From: Caballeronia megalochromosomata | GTDB taxonomy: Bacteria > Pseudomonadota > Gammaproteobacteria > Burkholderiales > Burkholderiaceae | Length of the DNA: 59,809 nucleotides | Direction of reading: 5' to 3' | Assembly (NCBI GenBank): GCA_001580565.1 | Contig: LRBF01000244.1 | Coordinates: forward strand, 1 to 59,809 | Program-made: the position numbers and the translations under genes | In this document: positions 45,656 through 55,483 of the stretch, piece by piece | Layout: every line of letters starts with the position of its first letter | How positions within the stretch are numbered: position 1 is the stretch's first letter | Notes under the pieces: generated by a model | Seen by the model: the letters and a program-made list of their open reading frames with translations, nothing else | Database searches by the model: none | Told to the model about the DNA's origin: nothing

Positions 45656-46973
45656 CCATTCCATCGTCGTCAGCGACGTCAGCAAGTGTTTCCCAATCTA
45701 TGACAGGCCGTTCCACCGTTTGCTTCAAATGGTCTATCGCAGGCGCCGGACTTTCAGCCGTGAGTTCTGGGCGTTGCGCGACATCTCATTTAGCGTCGAG
45801 CGCGGCGAGACTGTGGGAATCGTGGGACGGAATGGATCGGGCAAATCTACATTGTTACAAATGATCTGCGGCACCTTGGCGACGACCACGGGCAACATTG
45901 AGGTGAAGGGCCGAATTGGAGCGCTGCTTGAATTGGGCTCCGGATTCAATCCTGAATTCACGGGCCGCGAGAACGTGTACATGAGCGCGGCCGTACTTGG
46001 GTTGTCGCGAGAAGAGACCGAGCACCGCTTCGATGACATCGTCGCTTTTGCCGATATTGCGAAGTTCATCGATCAGCCGGTTAAGACGTATTCGAGCGGT
46101 ATGGCGTTGCGGCTGGCTTTCGCAGTGCAGTCGCAAATCGACCCGGATGTGCTGATCGTCGACGAGGCGCTGGCGGTGGGCGACGCGCGCTTTCAGGCAA
46201 AGTGCTTCGATCGCCTCAAACGCCTAAAGGAAAACGGCACGAGCATTCTCCTTGTTACACACTCGAGCGATCAAATCGTGAACCATTGTTCGCGAGCGGT
46301 TCTGCTGGACTCCGGCCAACTCGTCATGCAGGGCGAGCCGCGCGACGTCGTGAACAAATATATGGACCTGTTGTTCGGCGGCGACCGGCGGGCCGCCGAG
46401 GAAACGGCGCCGGAATTGATCGTTTCGGGAACGACGGAACATGGGATGGACCACCATCCTCTGAGCCTGTCGCAGGACGTGTTCTCCAACAAGGCGGGGT
46501 ATAACCATCATGAATACCGGTGGGGCGATGGCGCCGCTTCCATTCTCGACTTCAGTCTCCGGGCGGACGGTCACGAGCCGCATATCATCATCTCTGGACA
46601 GGCCATTCATCTGTCCGCGTCGGTACGCTTCAATCGCACTGTCGTGCGGCCGATCTTTGGCATCACGATCAAGACTAGGGAAGGTGTGACGGTTGCCGGC
46701 ACGAACAGCGAATTGCTGTCCGACGAAGTGCATACTCATGGAATTGGTGATGGTGGCAGCGGCGTCGTAGTCCATCTCAAATTCCGGTGCGCGCTTGCGA
46801 CCGGCGACTATTTCATCTCGCTCGGCGTGGCGTCGCGAACCGAAGAAACCATCGTCCCGCACGATCGCCGCTACGACGCCGTCCACTTCACGGTCGCGCC
46901 TACCAACACGTTCTATGGATTGGCGGACCTTGATTTGCGAATGGATATCAGCGAGGCAGCGAAACGGATTTAG
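45642..46973 (+). CDS. wzt: ABC exporter ATPase with C-terminal cargo domain (Wzt)
   Basis: 443 residues. The N-terminal ATPase (about 1-245) has Walker A GRNGSGKST, signature YSSGMALRLAFAV and Walker B VLIVDEALAVGD. The C-terminal extension (about 270-440) is a Wzt_C beta-sandwich (IIISGQAIHLSASVRF, GDYFISLGVAS). In E. coli O8/O9a this domain recognises the modified non-reducing end of the finished chain. That makes the adjacent methyltransferase/kinase fusion the likely cap maker. Start GTG after GGGGGGTTCA. Confidence 0.92.
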   Translation: MTSSDHSIVVSDVSKCFPIYDRPFHRLLQMVYRRRRTFSREFWALRDISFSVERGETVGIVGRNGSGKSTLLQMICGTLATTTGNIEVKGRIGALLELGSGFNPEFTGRENVYMSAAVLGLSREETEHRFDDIVAFADIAKFIDQPVKTYSSGMALRLAFAVQSQIDPDVLIVDEALAVGDARFQAKCFDRLKRLKENGTSILLVTHSSDQIVNHCSRAVLLDSGQLVMQGEPRDVVNKYMDLLFGGDRRAAEETAPELIVSGTTEHGMDHHPLSLSQDVFSNKAGYNHHEYRWGDGAASILDFSLRADGHEPHIIISGQAIHLSASVRFNRTVVRPIFGITIKTREGVTVAGTNSELLSDEVHTHGIGDGGSGVVVHLKFRCALATGDYFISLGVASRTEETIVPHDRRYDAVHFTVAPTNTFYGLADLDLRMDISEAAKRI

Positions 46974-47028
46974 CATCGTGACTAATGTCGAAGCCCGGGA
47001 CGCTGCGTCCCGCAAAGAAGGAAACTAC

Positions 47029-50000
47029 GTGACTTCGTTACTCGAACAAGCCGGGTATGTGCATGATGCACAAGCTGATCTTTGGTGTAGGCCAGACTAT
47101 GGCAGCATCAGCTACAGCGACGGGGATGAAGCAGAGGAGCGTCTTCTTCGCATTCTCAGGCAGGCCGCCGATCTTTCGGTGCTTTCTGCGGAACTTCGCG
47201 CCGGGTGTACGGACTGGCCGTCCACTTATCACTTGTCCGGCACGCGCGCAAATATACTGCGTCCGTGTGAGAACCTGCTGAAGGGGGACATACTCGAAAT
47301 CGGCGCCGGATGCGGCGCGATCACGCGCTACCTCGGCGAGAGCGGCGCGAACGTGTTTGCGCTGGAGGGCAGTTTCCGCCGCGCGACGATCGCGCGCCTG
47401 CGCACGCGCGACCTGCCCAATGTTTCGGTGATCGCGGAACGATTCGACGATTTCCGCAGTGAGCAGCGCTTTGACGTGATCACGCTGATCGGCGTGCTCG
47501 AGTACGCCAATCTTTTCACGGGCGGCGCCGATCCGCATCGCGCAATGCTCGAACGGACTCGCTCGCTGCTCAAGCCCGGCGGCAAGATCATCATCGCCAT
47601 CGAGAACCAGCTCGGATTGAAGTACTTTGCGGGAGCGCCGGAAGATCACCTCGGCCAACCGATGTACGGCATCGAAGGGCGCTACCGCAACGATCAGCCG
47701 CAGACGTTTGGCCGCAAGGCGCTGTCGGATATGTTGTGGGAGTCCGGCTATCTGCAGTCTCAGTTTCTTGCACCGTTTCCGGACTACAAGCTTCCCACCG
47801 CCGTGATTTCGGAAACTGGCATGCATCATCCGGGATTCGACGCCGCCGCGCTGGCCGCACAGACGGTTCGGCGCGATCCGCAGTTGCCGCCGTATTGCAA
47901 CTTCGCCCTCGAACTTGCGTGGCCACAGATATTCGACAATGGAATCGGATTGGATCTCGCCAATTCGTTTCTCATCATAGCATCGTCGTCCGATGCGCCT
48001 ATCGGCGGACCCGACGCGCTCGCATACCACTACAGCACAGATCGCCGTGCAATCTACTGCAAAGAGACGTCTTTCCGATCTGCCGGAGCGGGCGTCGAAG
48101 TCGTGTACACGTTGCTAGCGGAGGAGGATCATCGCGAAGTGACGGTCGAGCCGGAAGTTCCACAATTTCGATGTCCGGCGACCGTTGCTTATTCGAAAGG
48201 CAAGGCGCTCTCGCTTGACTTCGTACGCATTGCGACTCGCGACACCTGGTCCATCGAGGAGATCGGCGGGTTCCTCAAGGAATACGTGCGCCGGCTGGCG
48301 GAACTCGCCAGACGCCCAGAGCGCGAGCTGACGTGCGACGCCGAGGCGGTCTTGCCTGGCATGTTTTTCGACATCCTGCCGCAGAACATCATCATCAGGG
48401 ACGACGGTAGCGCGGAGATCATTGACAAGGAATGGTCTACTGTAAAGGACGTGCCTGTACAGAGGCTGCTGTTCCGAACGCTGCTGTGGATGAGCGGCGC
48501 GCTGACGGCGTTCGGAACCGAAACGACGGCGGGCATCACGACCCGCGTCGCATTGATCCGTGAAGGGTTGGGTGCAGCAGGATATCCGTTGACGGATGAG
48601 CGTTATGAGACGTTCATCGAACTCGAATGCGTAGCGCAGAGGTGGGTGACGGGCACGGAGGTATCCGGATTCATCCGCCGCTGGATCGGGGAGCCGCTGC
48701 CGCGATATACCCTCGGTCAAGCGCTGAAAATGCGCGACGGTGAGATTGCTGAGCGCGATTACCGCATCGACAGTCTGACGAGTGCGCAAGCAGCGCACGA
48801 GTTCGCTCACGCACGGTTGATGGCGCAGCGCGATCAGGAAATTGTGGAACGCGATCAGCAGCTGGTGGAACGGGACCGCGAGATTGCACGGCTCGTCACT
48901 CGGGGGGTTGAGCACGCGCAGACAATCGTGGAGCGCGATGACGAAATCACGCTCCTCGGAAACCAGATCAGGGCATCCAATGAACTGCTTCGTTACGCCA
49001 ACAGCGAGCTTCAGCGCATCCGTAACACCAAAGTTTTCCGGCTGATTGACGCTTTGTCTTCACCGGGATTCGAGCCACGGCGGATCGCCAAGATCGGCTA
49101 TCTCTCGGCCGCGCTCGTCACGCCGCAGGCGCTCAGAACGTGGCTCAGGCCAGCGATTGCCAGGCTCAGACGGGCGGCAGGCGCAACGCCTGCGGTACCG
49201 ACATCATCCGGCGGCGCCGGCCTGCCCAGCGATGCGATGTCCGGGCAACCGCCGGGAGGAGCAGCGTCTGGCACTCCAGCGCTGAATTCGAGCCGTGAAG
49301 TGGCCGCCGTCCCGGCGGATTTCGATGCGGAGTTCTATCTTCAACAGTATGCGGACGTGCGCGAGTCGGGCGCGGACCCCTACGAACACTATGTTCTCTA
49401 CGGAAAAAGCGAGGGCAGGCAGTCGACGGCGCGAACCGAGATTGCGACGGCCGAGACATCGGACTTCGACGAGTCGTTCTATCTGCTGCAGTATCCCGAT
49501 ATCCGTGACGCAGGCGTCAATCCGCATCAACACTTCATTCTTCACGGAAAAGCCGAGGGCAGAACGGGCGCGCCCCCGGTCGTCCGATTGCATACGGGAA
49601 CGGCAGGCATGGTCCCGGGCCGCGAGACCGTGCTGGTCGTGACGCACGAGGCGTCGCGTTCGGGTGCGCCTATTCTGAGTCTTAACATCATCCGGCATCT
49701 GAAGGAGTTCAATGTGGTGTCGCTGCTGCTCGGCGACGGGCCGATGTTGGATGCCTTTCTGGCGGTCAGCGCCGTGACTGTAGGTCCGACGCGAATTCGC
49801 GGCAATCAGATCGCCGGAACCTATGTTGTCGACAAACTCCTCGAAACGTTCAAATTCAGCTTTGCGATCACCAACAGCGTCGAAAGCTCGGTCGTGCTCA
49901 AGGGATTGGCGCAGCACGGCGTGCCGACTGTCTGCCTGATCCATGAATTTGCAGCGTATACCCGGCCGCGCCAGGTTTTCCCGGAAGCTATACGTTGGGC

Positions 50001-51807
50001 GAGCCAGTCAGTGTTTTCGGCGAACGTGACTCATGAGAACGCGGTGTCGCTTCATCCCGATCTCGCCGACGCGCCTTTTCATCTTCTGCCGCAGGGCCGG
50101 TGTGAAATCTACGCGGATGAAGGCGAAGCCGAACGAACTCACGCTGATGTCGACGAGGACGTGTGCAAGCTGCTTCGCCCTGAAGGCACGAGTGCGGATA
50201 CAGTTGTCATACTGGGACTTGGCACGGTGCAACTCCGCAAAGGCGTGGACCTCTTCCTCGACTGCGCGGCGCACGTGCTCCGAGCGAATCCCGATGCGAA
50301 CTTCCGCTTCGTGTGGTTTGGCAAGGGCTACGATCCCCACAGCGACTTGCAATATTCGGCTTACTTGATCGAGCAGATTAAGCGGTCCGGTCTGGAGAAG
50401 CACGTCGTGATCTTTGATGAGACGCCGAGCATCGAAGCCGTTTATCGTCAGAGCGACATTCTCCTCGTCACATCGCGGCTCGACCCGTTACCCAATGTCG
50501 CAATCGATTCTATGACGGACGGCCTGCCGGTGTTGTGTTTCGAAAAAGCGACTGGAATCGCAGATATTCTCTTGGCGGGCGGTCTCGGCGAAGCATGCGT
50601 TTCACCCTACCTCGACACTGCTGGAATGGCGGCGCAGACATCAGCGCTGATTCGTTCAAAGAGCTTCCGCGAATCGGTGGGTGAGCAATCGCGCCAACTG
50701 GCACTTAAGACCTTCGACATGCCTAAATATGTGGACGAGTTGAAGCGGCTCGCATCCACGGCGACGACAGTCGTCGTCCAGCAGGAGAAGGACGTGGCGA
50801 CGATTCTCGAGGCTGGTGTTGTGCGATTCGATTTCTTGGATGGGTCGGTTGTGGATAATCGACCCGCCAAAGCAAAGGTGCTGGAGCATGTCCGGTCTTG
50901 GTCCACTGGCGTCTCTAGGCGCAAGGTCATGCCAGGATTCGATCCTGGCGTATACATGGAGCAAAGCTCCGCCTGGCGCGAGGGAGTCGATCCGACAGCG
51001 AGCTTCTTGCGTGAAGGTCAGCCGGACGGTCCTTGGAAATACGAGGTGATCACAGAGCAAAATCGCGGGCTTGCGGTGCCTGAAGGTACGCGCGTGGGAC
51101 TGCATGTCCATGCATACTACGCCGATCTCCTTGCTCAGGTTACCAGTGGATTGAACAAGAACAGTATTCGTCCGGATCTCTTCGTCAGCATCGGCGATAC
51201 GACTGACCGGTCGCTGATTGACAGTGCGCTGAAGGCATACGCTGGGTCAGTGGTTGATGTGAAGGTGGTCCCTAACGTGGGACGAGATATTGGTCCTTTC
51301 TTGAGCGAGTTCGGTGAGGTGATTGCTGGCGCGTACGACATCGTCGGACACCTGCACACGAAGAAAACAGTTGATCTGGAAACGACAATCGTCGGCAAGA
51401 ATTGGTACCGCTTCCTTATCCTTAATTTGTTAGGCGGAGAAAACAAGATGGCGGATATTATCGTCGGACAGTTGGCGAACGACCGCTCGTTGGGTCTTGT
51501 CTTTGCAGACGATCCGCACGAAGTAGGTTGGGGAAAGAATAAACCTTTCGCGGAATCGATCGCACGCCAGTTGCGTATCGATGTGCTCCCCAAATATTTC
51601 TCGTTCCCCGTCGGGACGATGTTCTGGGCCAGGGTCAACGCGCTCCAGCCTCTGTTCGACCTTAGACTTGGCTGGGCCGACTATCCCGTCGAGCCATTGC
51701 CCTACGATGGTTCGACGCTTCACGCACTCGAACGGCTGCTTCCATTCGTCGTGGCAAAGCAGGGGTACCGCTTTGCCACGAGCAATGTGAGCGGCGTCAG
51801 TAGATAA
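47029..51807 (+). CDS. Giant fusion: WbdD-like methyltransferase-kinase-coiled coil joined to GT4 and RgpF domains
   Basis: About 1,592 residues. The methyltransferase covers about 75-200 (LEIGAGCG at 89-96). A kinase-like fold covers about 330-490: candidate ATP lysine K345 in IYCKETSF, catalytic D448 and N453 in FFDILPQN, metal D466 in IIDKEW. A heptad-rich coiled coil follows (about 560-665; RDQEIVERDQQLVERDREI). Two FDxxFYLxQYxD repeats (about 764-846), a GT4 glycosyltransferase (about 866-1235), a third degenerate repeat (about 1303-1335) and an RgpF-type domain (about 1352-1585; VVPNVGRDIGPF) follow. MTase, kinase and coiled coil are the plan of the O8/O9 chain terminator WbdD. The GTG at 47029 follows AAGAAGGA; GTG at 46978 is possible. 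Confidence 0.8.
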   Translation: MTSLLEQAGYVHDAQADLWCRPDYGSISYSDGDEAEERLLRILRQAADLSVLSAELRAGCTDWPSTYHLSGTRANILRPCENLLKGDILEIGAGCGAITRYLGESGANVFALEGSFRRATIARLRTRDLPNVSVIAERFDDFRSEQRFDVITLIGVLEYANLFTGGADPHRAMLERTRSLLKPGGKIIIAIENQLGLKYFAGAPEDHLGQPMYGIEGRYRNDQPQTFGRKALSDMLWESGYLQSQFLAPFPDYKLPTAVISETGMHHPGFDAAALAAQTVRRDPQLPPYCNFALELAWPQIFDNGIGLDLANSFLIIASSSDAPIGGPDALAYHYSTDRRAIYCKETSFRSAGAGVEVVYTLLAEEDHREVTVEPEVPQFRCPATVAYSKGKALSLDFVRIATRDTWSIEEIGGFLKEYVRRLAELARRPERELTCDAEAVLPGMFFDILPQNIIIRDDGSAEIIDKEWSTVKDVPVQRLLFRTLLWMSGALTAFGTETTAGITTRVALIREGLGAAGYPLTDERYETFIELECVAQRWVTGTEVSGFIRRWIGEPLPRYTLGQALKMRDGEIAERDYRIDSLTSAQAAHEFAHARLMAQRDQEIVERDQQLVERDREIARLVTRGVEHAQTIVERDDEITLLGNQIRASNELLRYANSELQRIRNTKVFRLIDALSSPGFEPRRIAKIGYLSAALVTPQALRTWLRPAIARLRRAAGATPAVPTSSGGAGLPSDAMSGQPPGGAASGTPALNSSREVAAVPADFDAEFYLQQYADVRESGADPYEHYVLYGKSEGRQSTARTEIATAETSDFDESFYLLQYPDIRDAGVNPHQHFILHGKAEGRTGAPPVVRLHTGTAGMVPGRETVLVVTHEASRSGAPILSLNIIRHLKEFNVVSLLLGDGPMLDAFLAVSAVTVGPTRIRGNQIAGTYVVDKLLETFKFSFAITNSVESSVVLKGLAQHGVPTVCLIHEFAAYTRPRQVFPEAIRWASQSVFSANVTHENAVSLHPDLADAPFHLLPQGRCEIYADEGEAERTHADVDEDVCKLLRPEGTSADTVVILGLGTVQLRKGVDLFLDCAAHVLRANPDANFRFVWFGKGYDPHSDLQYSAYLIEQIKRSGLEKHVVIFDETPSIEAVYRQSDILLVTSRLDPLPNVAIDSMTDGLPVLCFEKATGIADILLAGGLGEACVSPYLDTAGMAAQTSALIRSKSFRESVGEQSRQLALKTFDMPKYVDELKRLASTATTVVVQQEKDVATILEAGVVRFDFLDGSVVDNRPAKAKVLEHVRSWSTGVSRRKVMPGFDPGVYMEQSSAWREGVDPTASFLREGQPDGPWKYEVITEQNRGLAVPEGTRVGLHVHAYYADLLAQVTSGLNKNSIRPDLFVSIGDTTDRSLIDSALKAYAGSVVDVKVVPNVGRDIGPFLSEFGEVIAGAYDIVGHLHTKKTVDLETTIVGKNWYRFLILNLLGGENKMADIIVGQLANDRSLGLVFADDPHEVGWGKNKPFAESIARQLRIDVLPKYFSFPVGTMFWARVNALQPLFDLRLGWADYPVEPLPYDGSTLHALERLLPFVVAKQGYRFATSNVSGVSR

Positions 51808-51816
51808 GCACCAAGT

Positions 51817-51863
51817 CCCGCGTCGGCGCTTCACGGCGATGAATCGATGAACGAGGACGCGGG
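51817..51863. terminator. Possible hairpin between convergent transcripts
   Basis: CCCGCGTC (51817-51824) pairs with GACGCGGG (51856-51863) in the 68-base gap between two convergent genes. The loop is long (31 bases) and only CCCCTTTG follows, so termination is a guess. Confidence 0.4.
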
Positions 51864-51875
51864 CCCCTTTGACGC

Positions 51876-53918
51876 TTATTTCTGGGTAACTGCTGTAATA
51901 TAGCGCTGCCACTCGTCCGGAGGAATAGCTTTGATCTTGCGATATATAAATGCGCAATAACCTTGTGCGAGGCGATACTTTTGCCCCGTCGGTTCATAAC
52001 TCGCGCCGAGCCCCCTGCCCGACAGTAGCGAGGTTGACAAGTATGCAACGACCTGCTGTTCCGTCACACTGAGGTGTGTACTGGGCGGATCGGTCACCAC
52101 GACATACTCACAGTTCGGGAACGAGAGCGCGGGGCCATCACGCCGGTCAACATCCCCAAGCCAAGTGAAATGCGTCCATAACTGAGTGAACGTCGACTTG
52201 TCGTCCATCTTCGCGAGCGCGACAATGATGGATTGATTCAGCAGAACGCCGCTCGCCGCGATGCAGACGAAATGCCCGTTTTCCGCGTGTGCCTCCACAT
52301 CGCGCACGAGTCGTTGGAGCTCCGGCATATCAGCACGCCGAGGCGGGCGCATGTCGATCGTTGGCAGGACGGCGGAGGTCGACAGCCGTCCGTGGCTCGC
52401 CGGATGAAACACGCTGGAAACCGCCGCCGCCGAGCAGAGCAGGAGCACGCCCGTGGCCACCATGCCGAACCTCGGGCGCGCCATGTACAGGTGTGCTACG
52501 GCCGTCGCGACGGCGAAAGACAACGCAGGCAGCACGAGCAGATAATGCTGCAATCCTAAGCCTTGTACACGCGTGAATAAAAGCAGGGTTGCGACAATCG
52601 TGAACGCGACCGCAATCGCCGTGGCGCGCGTTCTTGTGTGGAACGCCATTGCGACGATCACCGCTGCGCATAGGACCACCGGGCCATATCCCAAGTACTT
52701 CGCGGCCTTGGTTATTTCCCCCCCCATGGTGGTCCAGTAGGCGCTATAGGCACTGGTGTATTTGGCCCTTGCCATTACCACCACGCGCTCCCAGTAATAG
52801 GCGAAGCCGCACAGCGCGAGGAACGATCCGAAGACGCTCATGCTTCTGAGCGCGTCTAACAACCGTGCGCGCCAGCCACGATTGGCGTCGATCCTCATCA
52901 ACTCGCGGATTCCAATAACGATCGTAAGCGGTGGAACGATGAACAGATACCAGCGGCGGAACACGCAGAGCAAGAAGAGTAGTCCTGCGCACAAGACGAG
53001 CGTCGCGGTGCGATGATGCGGTTCGTCATCGTCCGGCCCTACGGGGTAGAGCATCGCGGTCACGGCCGCGATGAGCGCGACACCACCAATATCCGGCATT
53101 CCGTAAAGTGCCGAGAAGAAGTTGACGGGGAACAGCGCCATCGCGACCACCGTGAGACACAGTGCCATGCGTCCGTTTAGCCGACCGCCACAGGATCGGT
53201 GGACCAGCCACGCCATCGCTAACACGGTAGGACCGGTATAGGACGCGGCGATTGCCATGACCAGCACGACACGGTCAGTCGAACCAAACAGCGATTCCAG
53301 GATCGCGAGGGGTATGGCGGGAACAAGGTTGTATTCGTCGTTGAGTGACGCAGCGATGGCATGCGCGGCACCGAGCCAACCTTGGCCGTGCAAGACATCG
53401 GCGAGACTCGAGGCGAGATCGGCGTATCCCACGTAGTCCCAGAACCATATGAAATGCGTCATGGAGAACCACAGCAAAGCGCTCGCGACGACAAGCGCCC
53501 AAACCGCGACGCTATTCCAGAAAGTAGCTCCGTACAGCAACTCACCCCTGCGTAGATCAGCGAACGCAGCGCGCGCCCTGACCTCCAGCGCCGCCGTAAA
53601 GAGCGCCACAACCGACACCTTTAGCAGCGCAACAGCAACCGATGCTCCCACGCCGCCCGGATGCGGCGCATGTCTGACGAGCGCGAAGCCTCCCAATAGG
53701 ATTGCAACGACCAAGAAAGTGCGCTTGGTGAAAAGCGAAGGCGCCAATACGATCATCATCGCCGCCGCAACGGCGACCGTCGCCGCTGCGGCGGCAGCTA
53801 CAAAGTAGACGTGGCCGATGCCCTGCAGTTGAAGCGATGCCCGGAAGTACGGATAGAGCAGGACGGAGCCTGCGAGAATGGCCAAGAGGGCCGAAAGGCG
53901 AGCCCTGTTAACTTTCAT
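51876..53918 (-). CDS. Large polytopic membrane protein, GT-C candidate of the second gtr module
   Basis: About 680 residues with around a dozen transmembrane helices in the first two thirds and a soluble periplasmic C-terminal domain of about 170 residues. The first loop has HFIWFWDYVGYADLA, with an aspartate where GT-C enzymes carry an acidic site. I do not recognise a named family. The start overlaps the end of the gtrB-like gene by 11 bases. The order gtrA-gtrB-this gene suggests the specific transferase that decorates the surface polymer. Confidence 0.72.
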   Translation of the reverse strand: MKVNRARLSALLAILAGSVLLYPYFRASLQLQGIGHVYFVAAAAAATVAVAAAMMIVLAPSLFTKRTFLVVAILLGGFALVRHAPHPGGVGASVAVALLKVSVVALFTAALEVRARAAFADLRRGELLYGATFWNSVAVWALVVASALLWFSMTHFIWFWDYVGYADLASSLADVLHGQGWLGAAHAIAASLNDEYNLVPAIPLAILESLFGSTDRVVLVMAIAASYTGPTVLAMAWLVHRSCGGRLNGRMALCLTVVAMALFPVNFFSALYGMPDIGGVALIAAVTAMLYPVGPDDDEPHHRTATLVLCAGLLFLLCVFRRWYLFIVPPLTIVIGIRELMRIDANRGWRARLLDALRSMSVFGSFLALCGFAYYWERVVVMARAKYTSAYSAYWTTMGGEITKAAKYLGYGPVVLCAAVIVAMAFHTRTRATAIAVAFTIVATLLLFTRVQGLGLQHYLLVLPALSFAVATAVAHLYMARPRFGMVATGVLLLCSAAAVSSVFHPASHGRLSTSAVLPTIDMRPPRRADMPELQRLVRDVEAHAENGHFVCIAASGVLLNQSIIVALAKMDDKSTFTQLWTHFTWLGDVDRRDGPALSFPNCEYVVVTDPPSTHLSVTEQQVVAYLSTSLLSGRGLGASYEPTGQKYRLAQGYCAFIYRKIKAIPPDEWQRYITAVTQK

Positions 53919-54864
53919 CTTTTGTGGTGCTCTCAACGAAATACTTGGGTCGGCGCTTCACTTCGAGATAGATGCAGCCGATGTATTCACCGACGACGCC
54001 AAGCGCGAGCATTTGCACGCCACCCATGAAGAACGTCACGAGCGTCGTTGAAGCCCAACCTTGGGTTGGATGCCCAAACAGCTTGCTCGCAATGACCCAA
54101 ATGGAAAGCGCGCCTGCAAAGAACGAGATCGTCAGGCCTAGGATCGCGATCAGACGAAGTGGCACGACAGAAAGCGAAGTTACGCCGTTGATGGCTAGCG
54201 CGAGCATCTTGCGGAAGGGGTACTTGGACGCGCCTGCGAATCGCGCAGAACGGTCGTAATAGACCGACGACGCAGGGAATCCTACCAGAGGCACCATACC
54301 GCGGAGATAGACGTTGGTCTCGCGCAAAGACAGCAAAGCCTTGAGAGCCTTGGCGCTCAGCAGCCGAAAGTCCGCATGGTTGTCGACCGATTCGACCCCC
54401 AGCTTCGACATCAATGAGTAGAAGGCCTTTGCCGTCTTGCGCTTGAATATTGAGTCCGATGAGCGATCCCGGCGCACGCCATAAACCACCTGGAAACCGT
54501 CGTGATAGCACTCGACCATTGCGTCGATGGCATTTACGTCGTCCTGAAGGTCGGCGTCGATACTGATACAGATTTCCGAGGTGACATGCTCGAGGCCGGC
54601 AATTAGTGCATTCTGATGCCCGACGTTGCGGGATAGTTTGATGCCCGTGAAGCCGCGGTTGCTTTTGTTTAGCGAATTGATGATCGACCAGGTCTGGTCG
54701 GCGCTGCCGTCGTCGACGAACAGGACGCGGCTTGAAGCATCGATCCGCTCTCTCCTGGCGAGCTCTTCTAGCTTCGCGGCGAGGGTGGCTGCGGTGATAG
54801 GCAGGGATTCCTCTTCGTTGTAGCAAGGAACGACGATGGTCAAGGCAGGCAACATAAAGGTCAT
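53908..54864 (-). CDS. gtrB: GtrB-like polyprenyl-phosphate glycosyltransferase (second copy)
   Basis: 318 residues. GT2 domain with TIVVPCYNEEESLPIT, FVDDGSADQTW, ISIDADLQDDVNAI and VVYGVRRDR, then two C-terminal transmembrane helices and GVVGEYIGCIYLEVKRRPKYF. It has the same architecture as the copy at 40725 but is clearly diverged in sequence, so it is not a recent duplicate. Four-base overlap (ATGA) with gtrA upstream. Confidence 0.88.
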   Translation of the reverse strand: MTFMLPALTIVVPCYNEEESLPITAATLAAKLEELARRERIDASSRVLFVDDGSADQTWSIINSLNKSNRGFTGIKLSRNVGHQNALIAGLEHVTSEICISIDADLQDDVNAIDAMVECYHDGFQVVYGVRRDRSSDSIFKRKTAKAFYSLMSKLGVESVDNHADFRLLSAKALKALLSLRETNVYLRGMVPLVGFPASSVYYDRSARFAGASKYPFRKMLALAINGVTSLSVVPLRLIAILGLTISFFAGALSIWVIASKLFGHPTQGWASTTLVTFFMGGVQMLALGVVGEYIGCIYLEVKRRPKYFVESTTKDES

Positions 54865-55238
54865 CCCCTCAAAGCCCAGAACTTGTTTGCAAAGTAACCG
54901 ATCACGGTATAGACGACGATTCCTGGCAACTGAGCGAGGTAGCCCGAATAAATGAAGAAAGTCGTTACGAGAAGAACCAACAGGTTCGCCAAATAGGCGA
55001 CGCCGGCAACGATGAAGAAGCGGATCATATTGATTCGGCCTACCTGCACTCTGAAAGTAAACCGGCTATTGAGCAGAAAACTGATTAGCAGGCCCGCCGC
55101 ATAGCCGAGCCCATTCGCCCCCACCGGGCTAAGACCGCAAGCAAGCGCTAGAAAAATCAAGCCCGTCGCGATTCCTGTATTCAACAGTCCGACTAGCACA
55201 TAGGTGACTGGCTCCCTAAGTGCCCCAAGCTTGCTCAT
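54861..55238 (-). CDS. gtrA: GtrA-like flippase (second copy)
   Basis: 125 residues, four transmembrane helices (VTYVLVGLLNTGIATGLIFL, NGLGYAAGLLISFLLNSRFT, and two more), ending IGYFANKFWALRG. GtrA family, expected to flip the lipid-linked sugar. Coupled by a four-base overlap to the gtrB-like gene. The 245 bases upstream contain no gene that I can support. Confidence 0.87.
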   Translation of the reverse strand: MSKLGALREPVTYVLVGLLNTGIATGLIFLALACGLSPVGANGLGYAAGLLISFLLNSRFTFRVQVGRINMIRFFIVAGVAYLANLLVLLVTTFFIYSGYLAQLPGIVVYTVIGYFANKFWALRG

Positions 55239-55483
55239 GAAATCGCGCTTCCAGAGAGTTGAAGAATATGCGGCACGATTCTACGTCCGGCCGCGTGAGC
55301 CCGGGAGATTCTCTGGCATCTTGACAGTCGATTTCCTGCCGGCAACGCATCGCGGCGAACATCATGGGCATGATATCGCGACGTATGTGCGCGATGTTTT
55401 CGAGGCGGGGCCTGCCTGACGATTGCTCTGGCGTCGGCGGACAAACGGATGTCCGCGGCCGGCGCTGTGACGGGCACTGAAGT

